From positions 1 to 64,000 of the forward strand of contig NZ_FMZU01000003.1 of the NCBI RefSeq assembly GCF_900101545.1: DNA of 64,000 bases. Reading direction: 5' to 3'. The notes under the pieces are model-generated. The model was given only the letters and a program-made list of their open reading frames with translations. It had not been told where the DNA came from and did no database searches. Shown piece by piece: positions 9,824-18,527 of the stretch (position 1 is its first letter; the number at the start of each line of letters is the position of its first letter). This stretch comes from Variovorax sp. CF079 (lineage in GTDB: Bacteria > Pseudomonadota > Gammaproteobacteria > Burkholderiales > Burkholderiaceae_C). A program made the position numbers and the translations under genes.

Positions 9824-10086
9824 TCCTTCCAGTCCGCGAAGGGGTCGCGCTGTTGCTCGCCTTGCTCGCGATCGGCCAGGAACTCCTCCGGTACCGGGCC
9901 GAGTTGCTCGCGCAGCTGCATGAACGCCTGCCAGTCCACGGGCGAGCGCTTGGACAGAATGATGTCGCCGGTGTTCTCGTCGCGGCGGATATAGACCTCG
10001 CTGGTGCCTTCGAAGCGGAACTCGGCGGGCAGGCGCACGGCCTGGCTGCCGCCGGTGGCGAAGAGTTTGGCGGTGGGTTGCTGCAT
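9820..10086 (-). CDS. vapB: VapB-type AbrB/SpoVT antitoxin
   Basis: An 88-residue antitoxin. The N-terminal swapped-hairpin AbrB domain reads [20 protein letters not shown] and is followed by [15 protein letters not shown]. The acidic C-terminal tail ([14 protein letters not shown]) is the usual toxin-binding part. I start at ATG 10086, which directly precedes the conserved domain, not at the more distant in-frame ATG at 10122 that lies next to the operator. VapB binds VapC and, with it, its own promoter; a fitting palindrome sits at 10123-10142. Confidence 0.88.
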   Translation of the reverse strand: MQQPTAKLFATGGSQAVRLPAEFRFEGTSEVYIRRDENTGDIILSKRSPVDWQAFMQLREQLGPVPEEFLADREQGEQQRDPFADWKE

Positions 10087-10122
10087 GGTGGGCTCCCAGG
10101 TGGTTTTCAGCGGAGGGCACAT

Positions 10123-10160
10123 GTAGATATTAATGTATCTACGTCACCATATCCTGTCAA
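10123..10160 (-). promoter_or_regulatory. vapBC promoter and autoregulatory operator
   Basis: On the minus strand TTGACA (10155-10160) is followed after 17 bases by TACATT (10132-10137). A perfect inverted repeat, GTAGATA (10123-10129) and TATCTAC (10136-10142), covers the -10 box. This is where a VapBC complex would be expected to repress. Confidence 0.7.
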
Positions 10161-10234
10161 GCGACCGATCTGTGACAGACTTCACTGCGTTTGGGAGGCA
10201 CGGCGGGAGGCGGTCATAGGCACGCCGGCGATCT

Positions 10235-10567
10235 TTATGGTTTCGCGGGCCGTTCATCCTCGTCGAGCATCCGGCTGACCTTGCTCCCGAGCGCGCTTTC
10301 CGCCCTGAAATACCCCACCACCGTCGCCACGCTCTGATGCCCCGTCATGGCCATGGTCTCGGGCAGCGGCATGTTCTGTTTGCCCGCCTCGGTGACGAAG
10401 CCGGCCCGGAGCGAATGCGCGCTGAATCGGCCTTCGATGCCCGCCAGCGCGCAGCGCTCCTTGACGATGTCGCGCACGGCCGCGGGGGCGAGGGGCTCGC
10501 CCAGGTGTCCGCCCTTGCGGATGCGCCGGAAGATCGGTCCCTCCTGGACGCCGTGCGCCTGGAGCAC
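10235..10567 (-). pseudogene. Tyrosine recombinase (phage-type integrase), C-terminal fragment
   Basis: About 110 codons match the end of a tyrosine recombinase. The HxxR motif is in FSAHSLRAGFVTEAG, the second histidine in MAMTGHQSVATV, and the nucleophilic tyrosine in VVGYFRAE. The first catalytic arginine and the whole N-terminal core-binding domain are absent. The reading frame continues upstream into an unrelated aminotransferase piece without a stop, so the present frame encodes a chimera. It is a relic of an integrated element. Confidence 0.8.
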
Positions 10568-10690
10568 CGCGGTCAGGCCCGCGCCTGTGGAGGAAGAGCC
10601 GTGGTAGCCGCGCTCCAGCGCGATGACCTGCTTCTTGGTCGGCTTGCCGATGGCGTTGTAGTACTGCACGATGAAGCGCACCGCGGCATC
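10568..10690 (-). pseudogene. Class III aminotransferase internal fragment
   Basis: Roughly 40 codons upstream of, and in frame with, the integrase fragment read VDAAVRFIVQYYNAIGKPTK and then QVIALERGYHGSSSTGAGL. This resembles the internal segment of class III (omega/beta-alanine type) PLP aminotransferases, in which GYHG is highly conserved. No other part of the gene is present. Confidence 0.6.
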
Positions 10691-10691
10691 G

Positions 10692-10828
10692 ACCTGTTCC
10701 ATCTCTACGGCGACTTCCCCGACGGCGTGAAGGTGCGGAACGGCCATGTCACGCTGCCGCCGCTGCCGGGTATCGGCTTCGAGGGCAAGGCCGATCTCAT
10801 CTCCGAAACGCGGGCGCTGGCGAGCTAG
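10692..10828 (+). pseudogene. Enolase-superfamily (mandelate racemase-like) C-terminal fragment
   Basis: The last 45 or so codons of a plus-strand frame read LYGDFPDGVKVRNGHVTLP, then PLPGIGFEGKADLI, and end at 10828. This matches the C-terminal tail of MR/MLE-group enolase-superfamily proteins, where the P-G-[IL]-G-F-E motif is typical. It abuts the aminotransferase fragment on the other strand with almost no gap. Confidence 0.55.
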
Positions 10829-10883
10829 CGGACGGTAGGCTCGGGGCGCGAGGAGCTTCGGCCTGACGACGCGTCGGACGCCC

Positions 10884-11096
10884 TCACGAGGGCATCGACC
10901 GAACCTCTCGCCCTGGCCCGTTCACGGCCGCCCTGACCGCGCCCAGCACGGTGCGCTGTAGCTCCACGGGCAGGTCCGGGCGGTGGCAGAGCGAATAGGC
11001 CAGGCTCGGCGCCTCGTCCTCGAGCGCCACGAAACGGATGTCCGGGCGCGCGATGCAACGCAGCGATTCCACGACCAGCTCGGCAGGCTGGAGAGC
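10884..11096 (-). pseudogene. LysR-type regulator, C-terminal effector-domain fragment
   Basis: About 70 codons (from ALQPAELVVESLRCIARP through IRFVALEDEAPSLAYSL to LPVELQRTVLGAVR) resemble the last two strands and helix of a LysR substrate-binding domain. The DNA-binding half is missing and the preceding sequence is not recognisable. Confidence is modest because the motifs are weak. Confidence 0.4.
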
Positions 11097-11333
11097 AGGA
11101 AACGGCCTACCATCCGCTCGTGCGATCGGGTCATTCAGTTGCATCCCTCCACCCGCTTGTCGGAGCGACACGACGCGGACGTTACGGCCATGGCGCCCCG
11201 CGAGAGGCGCTCGAACGAAGCGACCTCCGGCGACGTGGTGCCGGCAGCGCACTGAGCGGGGGATCGCACGATCGATCCTCGAGAACCAAGCGAATCAGTA
11301 AATGGACAACCCGAAGTCGTCGATGGAGGCCGA

Positions 11334-12350
11334 ATGACGGCCGCTTCGCCCAGGGCGCCGGTGGCAGGCCGCCGCGAACTCGTTTTGGTGATGCTTCGCG
11401 GCGGCCTCGTGCCGCTGCTTTTGGTCGACCTCGTGTTCTGTACCCTCCACGTCGCTCGCTGGCTGGAGGTCCTGGAAAGCGACCTGCTGCTGCTCAACGT
11501 CGATCGTGGCGCTGCGGAGTGGTGGCAATACCTGAAGGCGAGCGCTGTTGCCGTTGCGCTGGCGATCATGTCCGCGCGTTCCCGCCAGCCTGTCTACGCC
11601 GCGTGGGCGCTGGTGTTCGCGTACGCGCTACTCGACGACTCCTTGATGATTCATGAACGCGGCGGCTTCAGGCTTGCCCATTTCCTCGGCTTCGTAGGTG
11701 CCATCGGGCTGCGCGGGCAGGACTTCGGCGAACTAATGGTTTCGGCGTTTTTCGGCGTGCCGTTGATTGCGCTGTGCTGGTGGGCGCATCGCCGCAGCAA
11801 ACCGCTTGCGCAATCGCATTCCCTTCAGTTGCTGTGGATGTTCGCCGTGCTGTTGTTCTTCGGTGTCGTTGTCGACATGGGTCATGTCGCGCTGGTTTCC
11901 GCTGGCATCGGATTTCGCGGCATGAACGTGATCGAAGACGGAGGAGAGCTGTTTGCAATGAGCCTCGCCACCGCGTACGGCATCGGGCTGCTGCGCCAGT
12001 GGGGTAGCTCAATGGCAGAGCGGCAAGGTCGCACAACCAGTACCGCCACTGCCAAGGGCTCAACCTCAGCGTCTACCAGGGTTATGAACTACGATCCATT
12101 TGACGGCCGCAGCCGCCGACTGTTGGACCCGATTGATCCGCCACCTGACACCCATCCAGTGGCGGTGACTCCTGCAGTTGCACGGCAAATCATTGACTCG
12201 TTTGTCAAGAGGGGCGGATCCGCTCACTCGGCCGCTGGAGCCACAGTGTGGGTTGTCCTTGCCTGGTGCAAGAAGCAAGGCGTCGCGTACCAATTGATAC
12301 GGCATTCGACGGGTGAACTCAGCGGCTTCTACATCGAAAAGCTGCGATAG
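11334..12350 (+). CDS. Uncharacterised multi-pass membrane protein
   Basis: A 338-residue protein I cannot assign to a named family. About six hydrophobic segments lie near residues 15-40, 60-80, 85-100, 110-125, 135-150 and 165-185. Conserved-looking acidic/histidine motifs sit next to the membrane: DDSLMIHERGG near 103 and EDGGELFAMSLATAYG near 200. They resemble the D-E-x-x-x-I-H-E and E-E-x-x-E pattern I know from uncharacterised membrane proteins. From residue 220 a Ser/Thr-rich linker leads to a soluble tail of about 110 residues with DPIDPPPDTHPVAVTP. That tail could belong to another gene fused here, since the region is full of fragments. Confidence 0.55.
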   Translation: MTAASPRAPVAGRRELVLVMLRGGLVPLLLVDLVFCTLHVARWLEVLESDLLLLNVDRGAAEWWQYLKASAVAVALAIMSARSRQPVYAAWALVFAYALLDDSLMIHERGGFRLAHFLGFVGAIGLRGQDFGELMVSAFFGVPLIALCWWAHRRSKPLAQSHSLQLLWMFAVLLFFGVVVDMGHVALVSAGIGFRGMNVIEDGGELFAMSLATAYGIGLLRQWGSSMAERQGRTTSTATAKGSTSASTRVMNYDPFDGRSRRLLDPIDPPPDTHPVAVTPAVARQIIDSFVKRGGSAHSAAGATVWVVLAWCKKQGVAYQLIRHSTGELSGFYIEKLR

Positions 12351-12453
12351 CGTCGTCTCCAGTGGCACTCTCAGCAATGAACAACAAGACCCGCGGCTCG
12401 ATCGAGATGACCGCCGCCATGGTGATCTCGGGAACCATCGGATGGTTCGTCGT

Positions 12454-13709
12454 GCGCTCGGGTCGCTGCACCACATCACGCCCCAGCTGCTGCACGACAG
12501 CTTCATGCAATTGAAGCGCAATGCGGCAGCCGGCGTCGATGGGGTGAGGTGGCGCGAGTACGAGGAAGGACTCGACGAGCGGATCGGCAAATTGTGGGAT
12601 GCGGTGCATTCTGGCCGCTACCGGGCGTTGCCCTCCCGCAGGGTGTACATCCCCAAGGCGGACGGCAAGCAGCGCCCGCTGGGCATCGCGGCGCTGGAGG
12701 ACAAGATCGTCCAGCAGGCTGTGGTGACGGTGCTCACGCCGATCTATGAAGCGAACTTCCTCGGCTTCTCGTATGGCTTCCGGCCAGGGCGCAACCAGCA
12801 TCAAGCGCTGGACGCCGTGGTGGTGGGCATGCAGACGAAGCGCGTGAACTGGGTGCTCGACGCTGACATCAAGGCATTCTTCGACACCGTCGATCACGCC
12901 TGGATGATGCGATTCCTCGAGCACCGGATCGGCGACACGAGAGTCTTGCGATTGATCCGCAAGTGGCTGACGGCCGGCGTTGTCGAAAACGGGAACAGGA
13001 CCGACGTGCGGGTGGGTACCCCGCAAGGGGCAGTGATCTCGCCGCTATTGGCGAACATTTACCTGCACTACGTCTTCGACCTGTGGCACATCGCTGGCGA
13101 GGCCGCCATGCAAGAGGGGACGTGATGATCGTTCGGTACGCCGACGACAGCGTACTCGGGTTTGAGAGCAAGAGCGACGTTGACCGATTCATTGAGGACA
13201 TGAAGGTGCGGTTCGCCCAGTTCGGGCTGACGCTGAACGAGGACAAGACGCGTGTGCTGCAGTTCGGCCGCTTCGCGGCTCAGGCGCGCGCCAAGCAAGG
13301 GCTTGCAAAGCCGCCGACGTTCGACTTCCTCGGGTTCACCCACATCTGTGGGAAGTCCCGGTCGAACGGCTGGTTCCAACTGAAGCGGCTGACCTCGGCG
13401 AAGCGAATGCGTGCCCGCCTCAAGGCAATTCGAGAGGCGCTGATGCGCCGTATGCACGAACCGATCCCCGTGGTCGGTCGCTGGCTGCGGCGCGTGGTCC
13501 AGGGCTACTTCAACTACCACGCCGTACCGGGCAACGTTGACCGCTTGGATGCGTTCCGCAAGGACGTGTCTCGGGCGTGGCTACATGCGCTACGACGGCG
13601 AGGGCAGCGTGGACGAATGCCCTGGGCCCGGTTCGGGCGTCTGGTCGAGCGCTACCTACCGCGGGCTCGGGTGCTCCACCCATATCCGCATGAACGCTTT
13701 GCGTCATGA
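12454..13709 (+). pseudogene. Group II intron reverse transcriptase/maturase, frameshifted
   Basis: RT homology begins near 12454 (LGSLHHITPQLLHDSF) and continues through RVYIPKADGKQRPLGI, GFSYGFRPGRNQHQALD and VGTPQGAVISPLLANIYL. The first frame runs out at 13125. One base is missing in a GG(G) run after 13086. Restoring it gives LWAHRWRGRHARGDVMIV and then the catalytic YADD at about 13138-13149. The maturase X domain follows (FDFLGFTHICGKS, QGYFNYHAVPGN) and ends at 13709. There is no endonuclease domain. The protein start upstream of 12454 is lost. Confidence 0.85.
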
Positions 13710-13792
13710 CTCAAGGCAGGAGCCGTATGCGGTAGTGCCGCACGTACGGATCTGTGCGGGGGGCGGGGAGTAATCCCCGTCCCTACCGCGAC
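12454..13792 (+). mobile_element. 5'-truncated group II intron with domains V and VI
   Basis: Downstream of the maturase, 13720-13752 folds as the catalytic domain V hairpin, with GAGCCGTATGCGG at the 5' side and CCGCACGTACGGATC at the 3' side. Domain VI follows at about 13760-13788. A bulge-candidate A lies at 13785, seven bases before a probable 3' splice site after CGAC at 13792. Ribozyme domains I-III, normally about 500 bases ahead of the maturase, are not there: the membrane protein gene occupies that space. The intron is therefore a 3' fragment and should not self-splice. Confidence 0.75.
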
Positions 13793-13815
13793 GCCTGTGC
13801 CGTCTTCGAGTATTG

Positions 13816-14472
13816 CTATCCCTTGCCGTGTGACGACGGGCTGCTGGCGCCGGCGAGCCGCGCGATCTGAAAAACACTGTCTGGCGAGACCTGGACATAG
13901 TCATTCAGTCCGCCGGACCGCATGATCGGATAGGCTTCGGCTGTCTGATATACGCCGTCTTTGAGGAGTGCCTTGTCGATGTATACGGCCACCACCTCGC
14001 CCAATACGAGCCAGCCACTGACCTTTTCGCCATCGGTGTTCCGGAACTGCACGATGTCGATCACCTTGCATTCCATGGCTGCGCGGCTTTCGCCCACCCG
14101 CGGGACGTTGACCATGCGACCCGGCACGGCCGTGAGGCCGGCGAGCGGAAACTCGTCCTCGCCGTGCGGAAGCGGTGCTGAGGTCTGGTTCATCTGATCA
14201 CCCAGCTCGCGGGTGACCAGGTTCCAGGTGAACTCCCGCGTTTCCGACGCGTTTTGAACGCTGTCTTTCCAGGCGATCGAAGAAAACCCGATGATCGGTG
14301 GGTCGTAGTTGAACGCGTTGAAGAAACTGTAGGGCGCGAGATTGACCCGCCCCTGCGCGTCGCGCGACGAGATCCAGCCGATGGGCCGCGGGGCCACCAG
14401 CGCATTGAGCGGGTTGTGGCTCAACCCATGGCCCTTGGCGGGCTCGTAGTAGTGAAAGTCTCGAACTGTCAT
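13816..14472 (-). CDS. Flavin reductase family protein
   Basis: A 218-residue flavin reductase-like (FMN-binding split barrel) protein. The conserved LVAPRPIGWISS is near residue 26, LAPYSFFNAFNYDPPIIGF near 45, and FTWNLV near 80. Members reduce or carry FMN for partner oxygenases, or act alone on other substrates; no partner oxygenase is present here. It lies 30 bases downstream of a Bug receptor gene on the same strand, so the two are probably co-transcribed. Their promoter faces the tautomerase operon. Confidence 0.85.
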   Translation of the reverse strand: MTVRDFHYYEPAKGHGLSHNPLNALVAPRPIGWISSRDAQGRVNLAPYSFFNAFNYDPPIIGFSSIAWKDSVQNASETREFTWNLVTRELGDQMNQTSAPLPHGEDEFPLAGLTAVPGRMVNVPRVGESRAAMECKVIDIVQFRNTDGEKVSGWLVLGEVVAVYIDKALLKDGVYQTAEAYPIMRSGGLNDYVQVSPDSVFQIARLAGASSPSSHGKG

Positions 14473-14502
14473 CGTATGGGCCTGCTATTCCGCGCGGCAG
14501 CG

Positions 14503-15492
14503 CTATTGCGCCACCAGATTGAGGGTCTTCGCGATGCTGACGAACTTGTCGCTCTCTGTACGCAAGAAGGCCGCTGCCTGCTGCGGCGTCATGGAGTCCA
14601 GCTTGCGCAAGCCCTGTGCCGTCGCAAGCGCGACGAATTCCGGACTCTCGTTCCACTCGTGGAAGGCCTTGCTCAGGCGTGCGACGACGGCATCGGGTGC
14701 GCGCGCGGGCGCGAACAAGCCCGTCCAGATGCCGAATTCGAAGTTCTTGAACCGTGCGTGCTCGCTCAGCGTCGCGAGGTCCGGCAGGAGCGGATGTCGC
14801 TTCGTGCTCGCGATGGCGATGGCCTTGATCCGCCCCGTCTGAATCATTCCCAGGATCGGTCCCGCGAGAGGAACAAATGCGAGGTCGACTTCGCCGCCGC
14901 CCACGGCCGTGGCGATGGGTGCGATGCCTTTGTACGGAATCTCCAGCAACTTGACACCGACGCGCCCCTGCAATTCGGCGGCCGCAAGATGAGCGAGCGT
15001 GCCCTGGCCCCAGTGCGCAATGGACAACTCCTTCGCGCCCGGCTTTTGCATCTGCTCGAGGAGCGCGCCGAGGTTGTTGAAAGGGCGGTCGGGATGGCTG
15101 ACGAGGACCATGTCCGCGCTCCCGAATGAACCGATGAGCTTGAAGCTGTCGGACGCGTACTTCGCCGAAGCGAGAGTGAGCGGCGCCACCACCAGATCCG
15201 GACCGGCAGTGGCGAGCAGCGTATATCCGTCGGGTGCGGCGTTCAACACGTTCATCGCTGCGATGGAGCCGTTCGCCCCAGGCATGTTTTCGACCACGAG
15301 GGTCTGCCCGAGGGCGCGCTGCAGAACGGGTGTGGATGGCCGTACCGAAGCGTCGACGCCGAACCCAGCCGGGTAAGCGACCTTAACCAGGATGGCTTTG
15401 TTCGGATAGGGCTGCGCGGTCGCGGCAGCGCAGCCGCAAAGCGCGACCGCGACAAGAGCGGCATCAAAGAATCTGCGAGTCAGAGTTTTCAT
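14503..15492 (-). CDS. Bug/TctC family periplasmic substrate-binding receptor
   Basis: A 329-residue receptor. It has a Sec signal peptide (MKTLTRRFFDAALVAVALCG, cleavage near ATAQ-PYP), then the Bug-family pattern: VENMPGANGSIAAMNVLNAAPDGYTLL near residue 65-95 and IPYKGIAPIATAVGGGEVDL near 185. Bug proteins bind carboxylates in the periplasm, with TctAB membrane partners in tripartite transporters, but no tctA or tctB is in this window. GGAGACAAAC precedes the ATG at 15492; an earlier in-frame ATG at 15549 lacks signal-peptide logic. An operator-promoter lies at 15715-15763. Confidence 0.9.
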   Translation of the reverse strand: MKTLTRRFFDAALVAVALCGCAAATAQPYPNKAILVKVAYPAGFGVDASVRPSTPVLQRALGQTLVVENMPGANGSIAAMNVLNAAPDGYTLLATAGPDLVVAPLTLASAKYASDSFKLIGSFGSADMVLVSHPDRPFNNLGALLEQMQKPGAKELSIAHWGQGTLAHLAAAELQGRVGVKLLEIPYKGIAPIATAVGGGEVDLAFVPLAGPILGMIQTGRIKAIAIASTKRHPLLPDLATLSEHARFKNFEFGIWTGLFAPARAPDAVVARLSKAFHEWNESPEFVALATAQGLRKLDSMTPQQAAAFLRTESDKFVSIAKTLNLVAQ

Positions 15493-15714
15493 GTTTGTCT
15501 CCGTGCGCCGGTCAGAAAGCCGGCTAAGTGTTGTGAATAAAAGATTCATGCGTACACATCGGTGATGGCGTGGACAGCTTCGAACCCATCAAGACGTCTC
15601 CAATCGCACTGGGGCGCAGCAATGACTTCCGGTGGCGCATCAACCGGCCGACTGTTGCGCGGGCAAAGGGATAACTGCTGCGGGCACGGAGCGGGGCACT
15701 TGCGGCGTTTGTAG

Positions 15715-15763
15715 AACGATCGTTTAGTAAACGAAGACTATGTCACCGCCAGCCACCTGTCAA
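15715..15763 (-). promoter_or_regulatory. Promoter and TetR-like double palindrome for the Bug/flavin reductase operon
   Basis: On the minus strand TTGACA (15758-15763) and TAGTCT (15735-15740) are 17 bases apart. Just downstream, at the expected transcription start, lie two overlapping palindromes: CGTTTA-G-TAAACG (15721-15733) and AACGATCGTT (15715-15724). This looks like a repressor site of TetR or GntR type. The rest of 15493-15974 shows no gene. The divergent tautomerase operon may share the site. Confidence 0.55.
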
Positions 15764-15974
15764 CAAGAAGCTCTTCCATGAGATCCGGGGAAACCCTGGG
15801 CGTATGCGCGGGTTTGGACGCCGCCGGCGATGTCTTTCACGCACGCGCAAGCCTTACCAGGCGGAGATCCATGCAGTGGCACTTCGAAGCAAGGTTGGCG
15901 CTGCGCTGCAATCGCTAAGGGCGACGTTCCGAGAGACTGAGGGCCTCAGCAACCCATCTTCACGGAGACACAAC

Positions 15975-16346
15975 ATGCCCGTCATTGTTTGCGAATGCAA
16001 GGTCGGAATCCAACCCGGCGTCAAGGCCAAGATCGCCACCGAAATCACGAGCGCGATCAGGGAAATCATCCTTTCGCCGCTCGACTTGATCAGCGTCGTA
16101 TTCCATGAAGCCACGCCCGAGAACACCTACCGTTCGGGAGAGCCCACTTCCGAAACCTTGATCTTCTGCCACATACGTGACGGGCGCAGCGATGGTGCCG
16201 TGCTGTCGCTGGCCAAAAAGGTGAGCGCGATCTGGAGCGCATGCACCGGCGCATCCGAGGACGAGGTCGAGGTTCTCGTCGCACTGTATCCCGCCAAATA
16301 CGTCGTGCGCGGCGGCGAACGCCTGCCCGAAGCCCCTCGCGTCTGA
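15975..16346 (+). CDS. Tautomerase superfamily protein
   Basis: A 123-residue protein beginning MPVIVCECKVGIQPG. The proline after the initiator Met is the catalytic base of the 4-oxalocrotonate tautomerase/MSAD superfamily. At about 123 residues it is the long, two-unit form rather than the 62-residue monomer; the second unit begins around SETLIFCHIRDG. I start at ATG 15975, which places Pro at position 1 of the mature protein and has GGAGAC 11 bases upstream. It is first in an operon with AAHS transporter, SDR and BKACE genes. It could interconvert keto and enol forms of a pathway acid. Confidence 0.8.
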   Translation: MPVIVCECKVGIQPGVKAKIATEITSAIREIILSPLDLISVVFHEATPENTYRSGEPTSETLIFCHIRDGRSDGAVLSLAKKVSAIWSACTGASEDEVEVLVALYPAKYVVRGGERLPEAPRV

Positions 16347-16408
16347 GGGTGGTGCGGCCTGTAGCGCCGCACCTGAACGTCGCGCCAAAAATCAAAGGAG
16401 ACAAGTCA

Positions 16409-17764
16409 ATGAAATCAACCCGCCCGATAGATGTTCACAAACTGGCCGACGAGGCGAAGTTCAACAGCTTTCACCGGTCCGTGCTGATCTGGTGTTCCGT
16501 CATCCTGGTCCTCGATGGCTACGACCTGGCGGTCGCCGGCACCGCGCTTCCGTCGATCATGAAGGCAATGAATGTCGACGCAGCGACCGCGGGCTTCATG
16601 GCCAGTTCTGCGCTGTTCGGCATGATGTTCGGTGCGATCGGGCTCGGCGCGCTCGCCGACAGGATCGGCCGCCGCTGGGCGATTGCGATCTGCGTGTTCC
16701 TGTTCAGCGCGTTCACTGCGGCCGCCGGGTTCACCAGTGACCCGATCACCTTCAGCATGATGCGCTTCTTCGCCGGGCTCGGCATCGGCGGCGCGATCCC
16801 TACTGCGGCCGCGCAGATGACCGAATATTCACCGAAGAAGGTGCGCGGCTTGATGGTCACACTGATGTGCTGCGGCTACGCGGTCGGCAGCATCCTCGCC
16901 GCGCTGCTCGGCAAGCAGTTCATCGAGACCTACGGCTGGCAATCGGTGTTCATCGCCGCAGGAGCCCCAGTGGTGCTGATCCCGTTCATCCTGAAGTACA
17001 TGCCTGAGTCGCTGCCGTTCCTGATCAAGCAGCACGACGACGCGCATCTGCGCGAAGTGGTCCGGAAGATCCGGCCGGACATGCGGTTCGAGCCGCACGA
17101 GGAGTTCCTCGTTCCTGCCGAGGACAAGGCCGAAGGTCCGAGCGTAGCCAGGCTATTCCTGGACGGCCGCGGCTTCAGTTCGGTGATGTTCTGGGTCGCC
17201 TTTATGACCTGCCTGTTCATGCTCTATGCGCTCAGTTCGTGGCTGGTCAAGCTGATGGGCATGGCCGGCTATAGCCTGGGTTCGGCACTGAACTTCCTGC
17301 TCGCCTACAACACCGGTGCAGTCGTCGGCGCCGTCGGTGGCGGATGGCTCGCCGACAAGTTGAACATCAAGTGGGTGACGACCGCATTCTTCGCGGTTGC
17401 CGCGGTCTCGCTGACTTTTCTCGGCTACGGCGCGCAGCCACTGTTCCCGATCGTTGCCATCGTGGGCGCATCGACGCTGGGCACCCAGATTCTGCTGTAC
17501 GCGTATGCGGGGCAGTTCTACCCGACGTCGATCCGTTCGACGGGCCTTGGTTTCGCCTCAGGCGTCGGACGCATCGGCGCGATCGCAGCGCCCATCGTGA
17601 TCGGCCTGTTGGTCTCCATGAAGCTGCCGCTGGCGCACAACTTTCTTGCCATTGCACTGGCCGCCGTGATCGGAGGTGTCGCGGTTGCACTGATCAGGCA
17701 TAGATCGTCGGACACGCTCCGACCTACGACCAACCAAGGAAAAGTCCATGTCACGCAAACTTGA
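16409..17764 (+). CDS. MFS transporter, aromatic acid:H+ symporter (AAHS) type
   Basis: A 451-residue, 12-helix MFS protein, strikingly similar along its length to the transporter at 2140-3510. It has [17 protein letters not shown] in helix 1, LADRIGRRW in loop 2-3, [16 protein letters not shown] in helix 4 and [13 protein letters not shown] in loop 8-9. AAHS proteins import aromatic or related carboxylates with protons. AAAGGAGAC precedes the ATG at 16409. The 3' end overlaps the SDR gene by 17 bases. The tautomerase/SDR/BKACE neighbours suggest a beta-keto-acid-forming pathway. Confidence 0.9.
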   Translation: MKSTRPIDVHKLADEAKFNSFHRSVLIWCSVILVLDGYDLAVAGTALPSIMKAMNVDAATAGFMASSALFGMMFGAIGLGALADRIGRRWAIAICVFLFSAFTAAAGFTSDPITFSMMRFFAGLGIGGAIPTAAAQMTEYSPKKVRGLMVTLMCCGYAVGSILAALLGKQFIETYGWQSVFIAAGAPVVLIPFILKYMPESLPFLIKQHDDAHLREVVRKIRPDMRFEPHEEFLVPAEDKAEGPSVARLFLDGRGFSSVMFWVAFMTCLFMLYALSSWLVKLMGMAGYSLGSALNFLLAYNTGAVVGAVGGGWLADKLNIKWVTTAFFAVAAVSLTFLGYGAQPLFPIVAIVGASTLGTQILLYAYAGQFYPTSIRSTGLGFASGVGRIGAIAAPIVIGLLVSMKLPLAHNFLAIALAAVIGGVAVALIRHRSSDTLRPTTNQGKVHVTQT

Positions 17765-18500
17765 AGGCAAAATCGCAATCGTTACCGGTGGATCCACGGG
17801 AATCGGGCTCGCTACCGCCCAGCGGTTCGCTAGCGAAGGAGCCCACGTCACTATCACCGGTCGCCGACAAGCCGAACTCGACGCTGCGGTCTCCACGATT
17901 GGTAACGCTATCGGCATCCGGGTCGACTCATCGAACATGGCCGAACTCGACACGCTGTTCGATCGGGTGAAGGGGGATAAGGGTCGGATCGACGTATTGT
18001 TCGTCAATGCCGGCGGCGGCTCGCGGCTGCCGCTCGGGACCATTACAGAGGAGCAGTATGACGACACATTTGGCCGCAACGTCAAAGGCGTACTGTTTAC
18101 TGTACAGAAGGCGCTGCCGTTGCTGGCGGACGGCGCATCAGTCATCCTGACTGGCTCCACCGCCGCCAGCGGCGGTACCGAGGCATTCAGTGTCTACGCC
18201 GCCTCAAAGGCCGCCGTACGCTCATTCGCCCGCAATTGGATTCTCGATCTAAAAGGCCGCGGCATCCGGGTCAACACGCTCAGCCCTGGACCTACCAAAA
18301 CACCAGGCTTCTTTGACCTGGCCGGGCCCGACGCCGCACGGCAACAGGGAATGCTCGATGCTATGGCCTCGCGGATCCCAATGGGCCGCGTCGGCGAACC
18401 GGACGAAATTGCCAAGGCGGCTGTCTTTCTTGCCTCCGACGATTCGAGCTTTGTCAATGGCATTGAGCTGTTCGTGGACGGCGGCAAAGCCCAGATCTGA
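17748..18500 (+). CDS. SDR family oxidoreductase
   Basis: A 250-residue classical SDR. It has [16 protein letters not shown] for NAD(P) binding, LFVNAGGG in place of NNAG near residue 85, the catalytic serine in [11 protein letters not shown] near 140, and [11 protein letters not shown] (Tyr, Lys) near 152. The arginine in the [10 protein letters not shown] loop after beta-2 favours NADP(H). GGAAAAG lies just before the ATG, inside the end of the transporter gene. It probably oxidises or reduces an alcohol/ketone intermediate for the BKACE enzyme encoded next. Confidence 0.88.
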   Translation: MSRKLEGKIAIVTGGSTGIGLATAQRFASEGAHVTITGRRQAELDAAVSTIGNAIGIRVDSSNMAELDTLFDRVKGDKGRIDVLFVNAGGGSRLPLGTITEEQYDDTFGRNVKGVLFTVQKALPLLADGASVILTGSTAASGGTEAFSVYAASKAAVRSFARNWILDLKGRGIRVNTLSPGPTKTPGFFDLAGPDAARQQGMLDAMASRIPMGRVGEPDEIAKAAVFLASDDSSFVNGIELFVDGGKAQI

Positions 18501-18527
18501 GTGCGCAGCAAGCGAGAGAAGCAGATC

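Noticed and set aside
11999..12060. tRNA-like string GGGGTAGCTCAATGGCAGAG resembling a tRNA acceptor/D-arm
   Set aside because: No matching anticodon stem, T-arm (GGTTCRANTCC) or acceptor 3' strand follows, and it lies inside an open reading frame. It could be a remnant of an integration site but cannot be called a tRNA.
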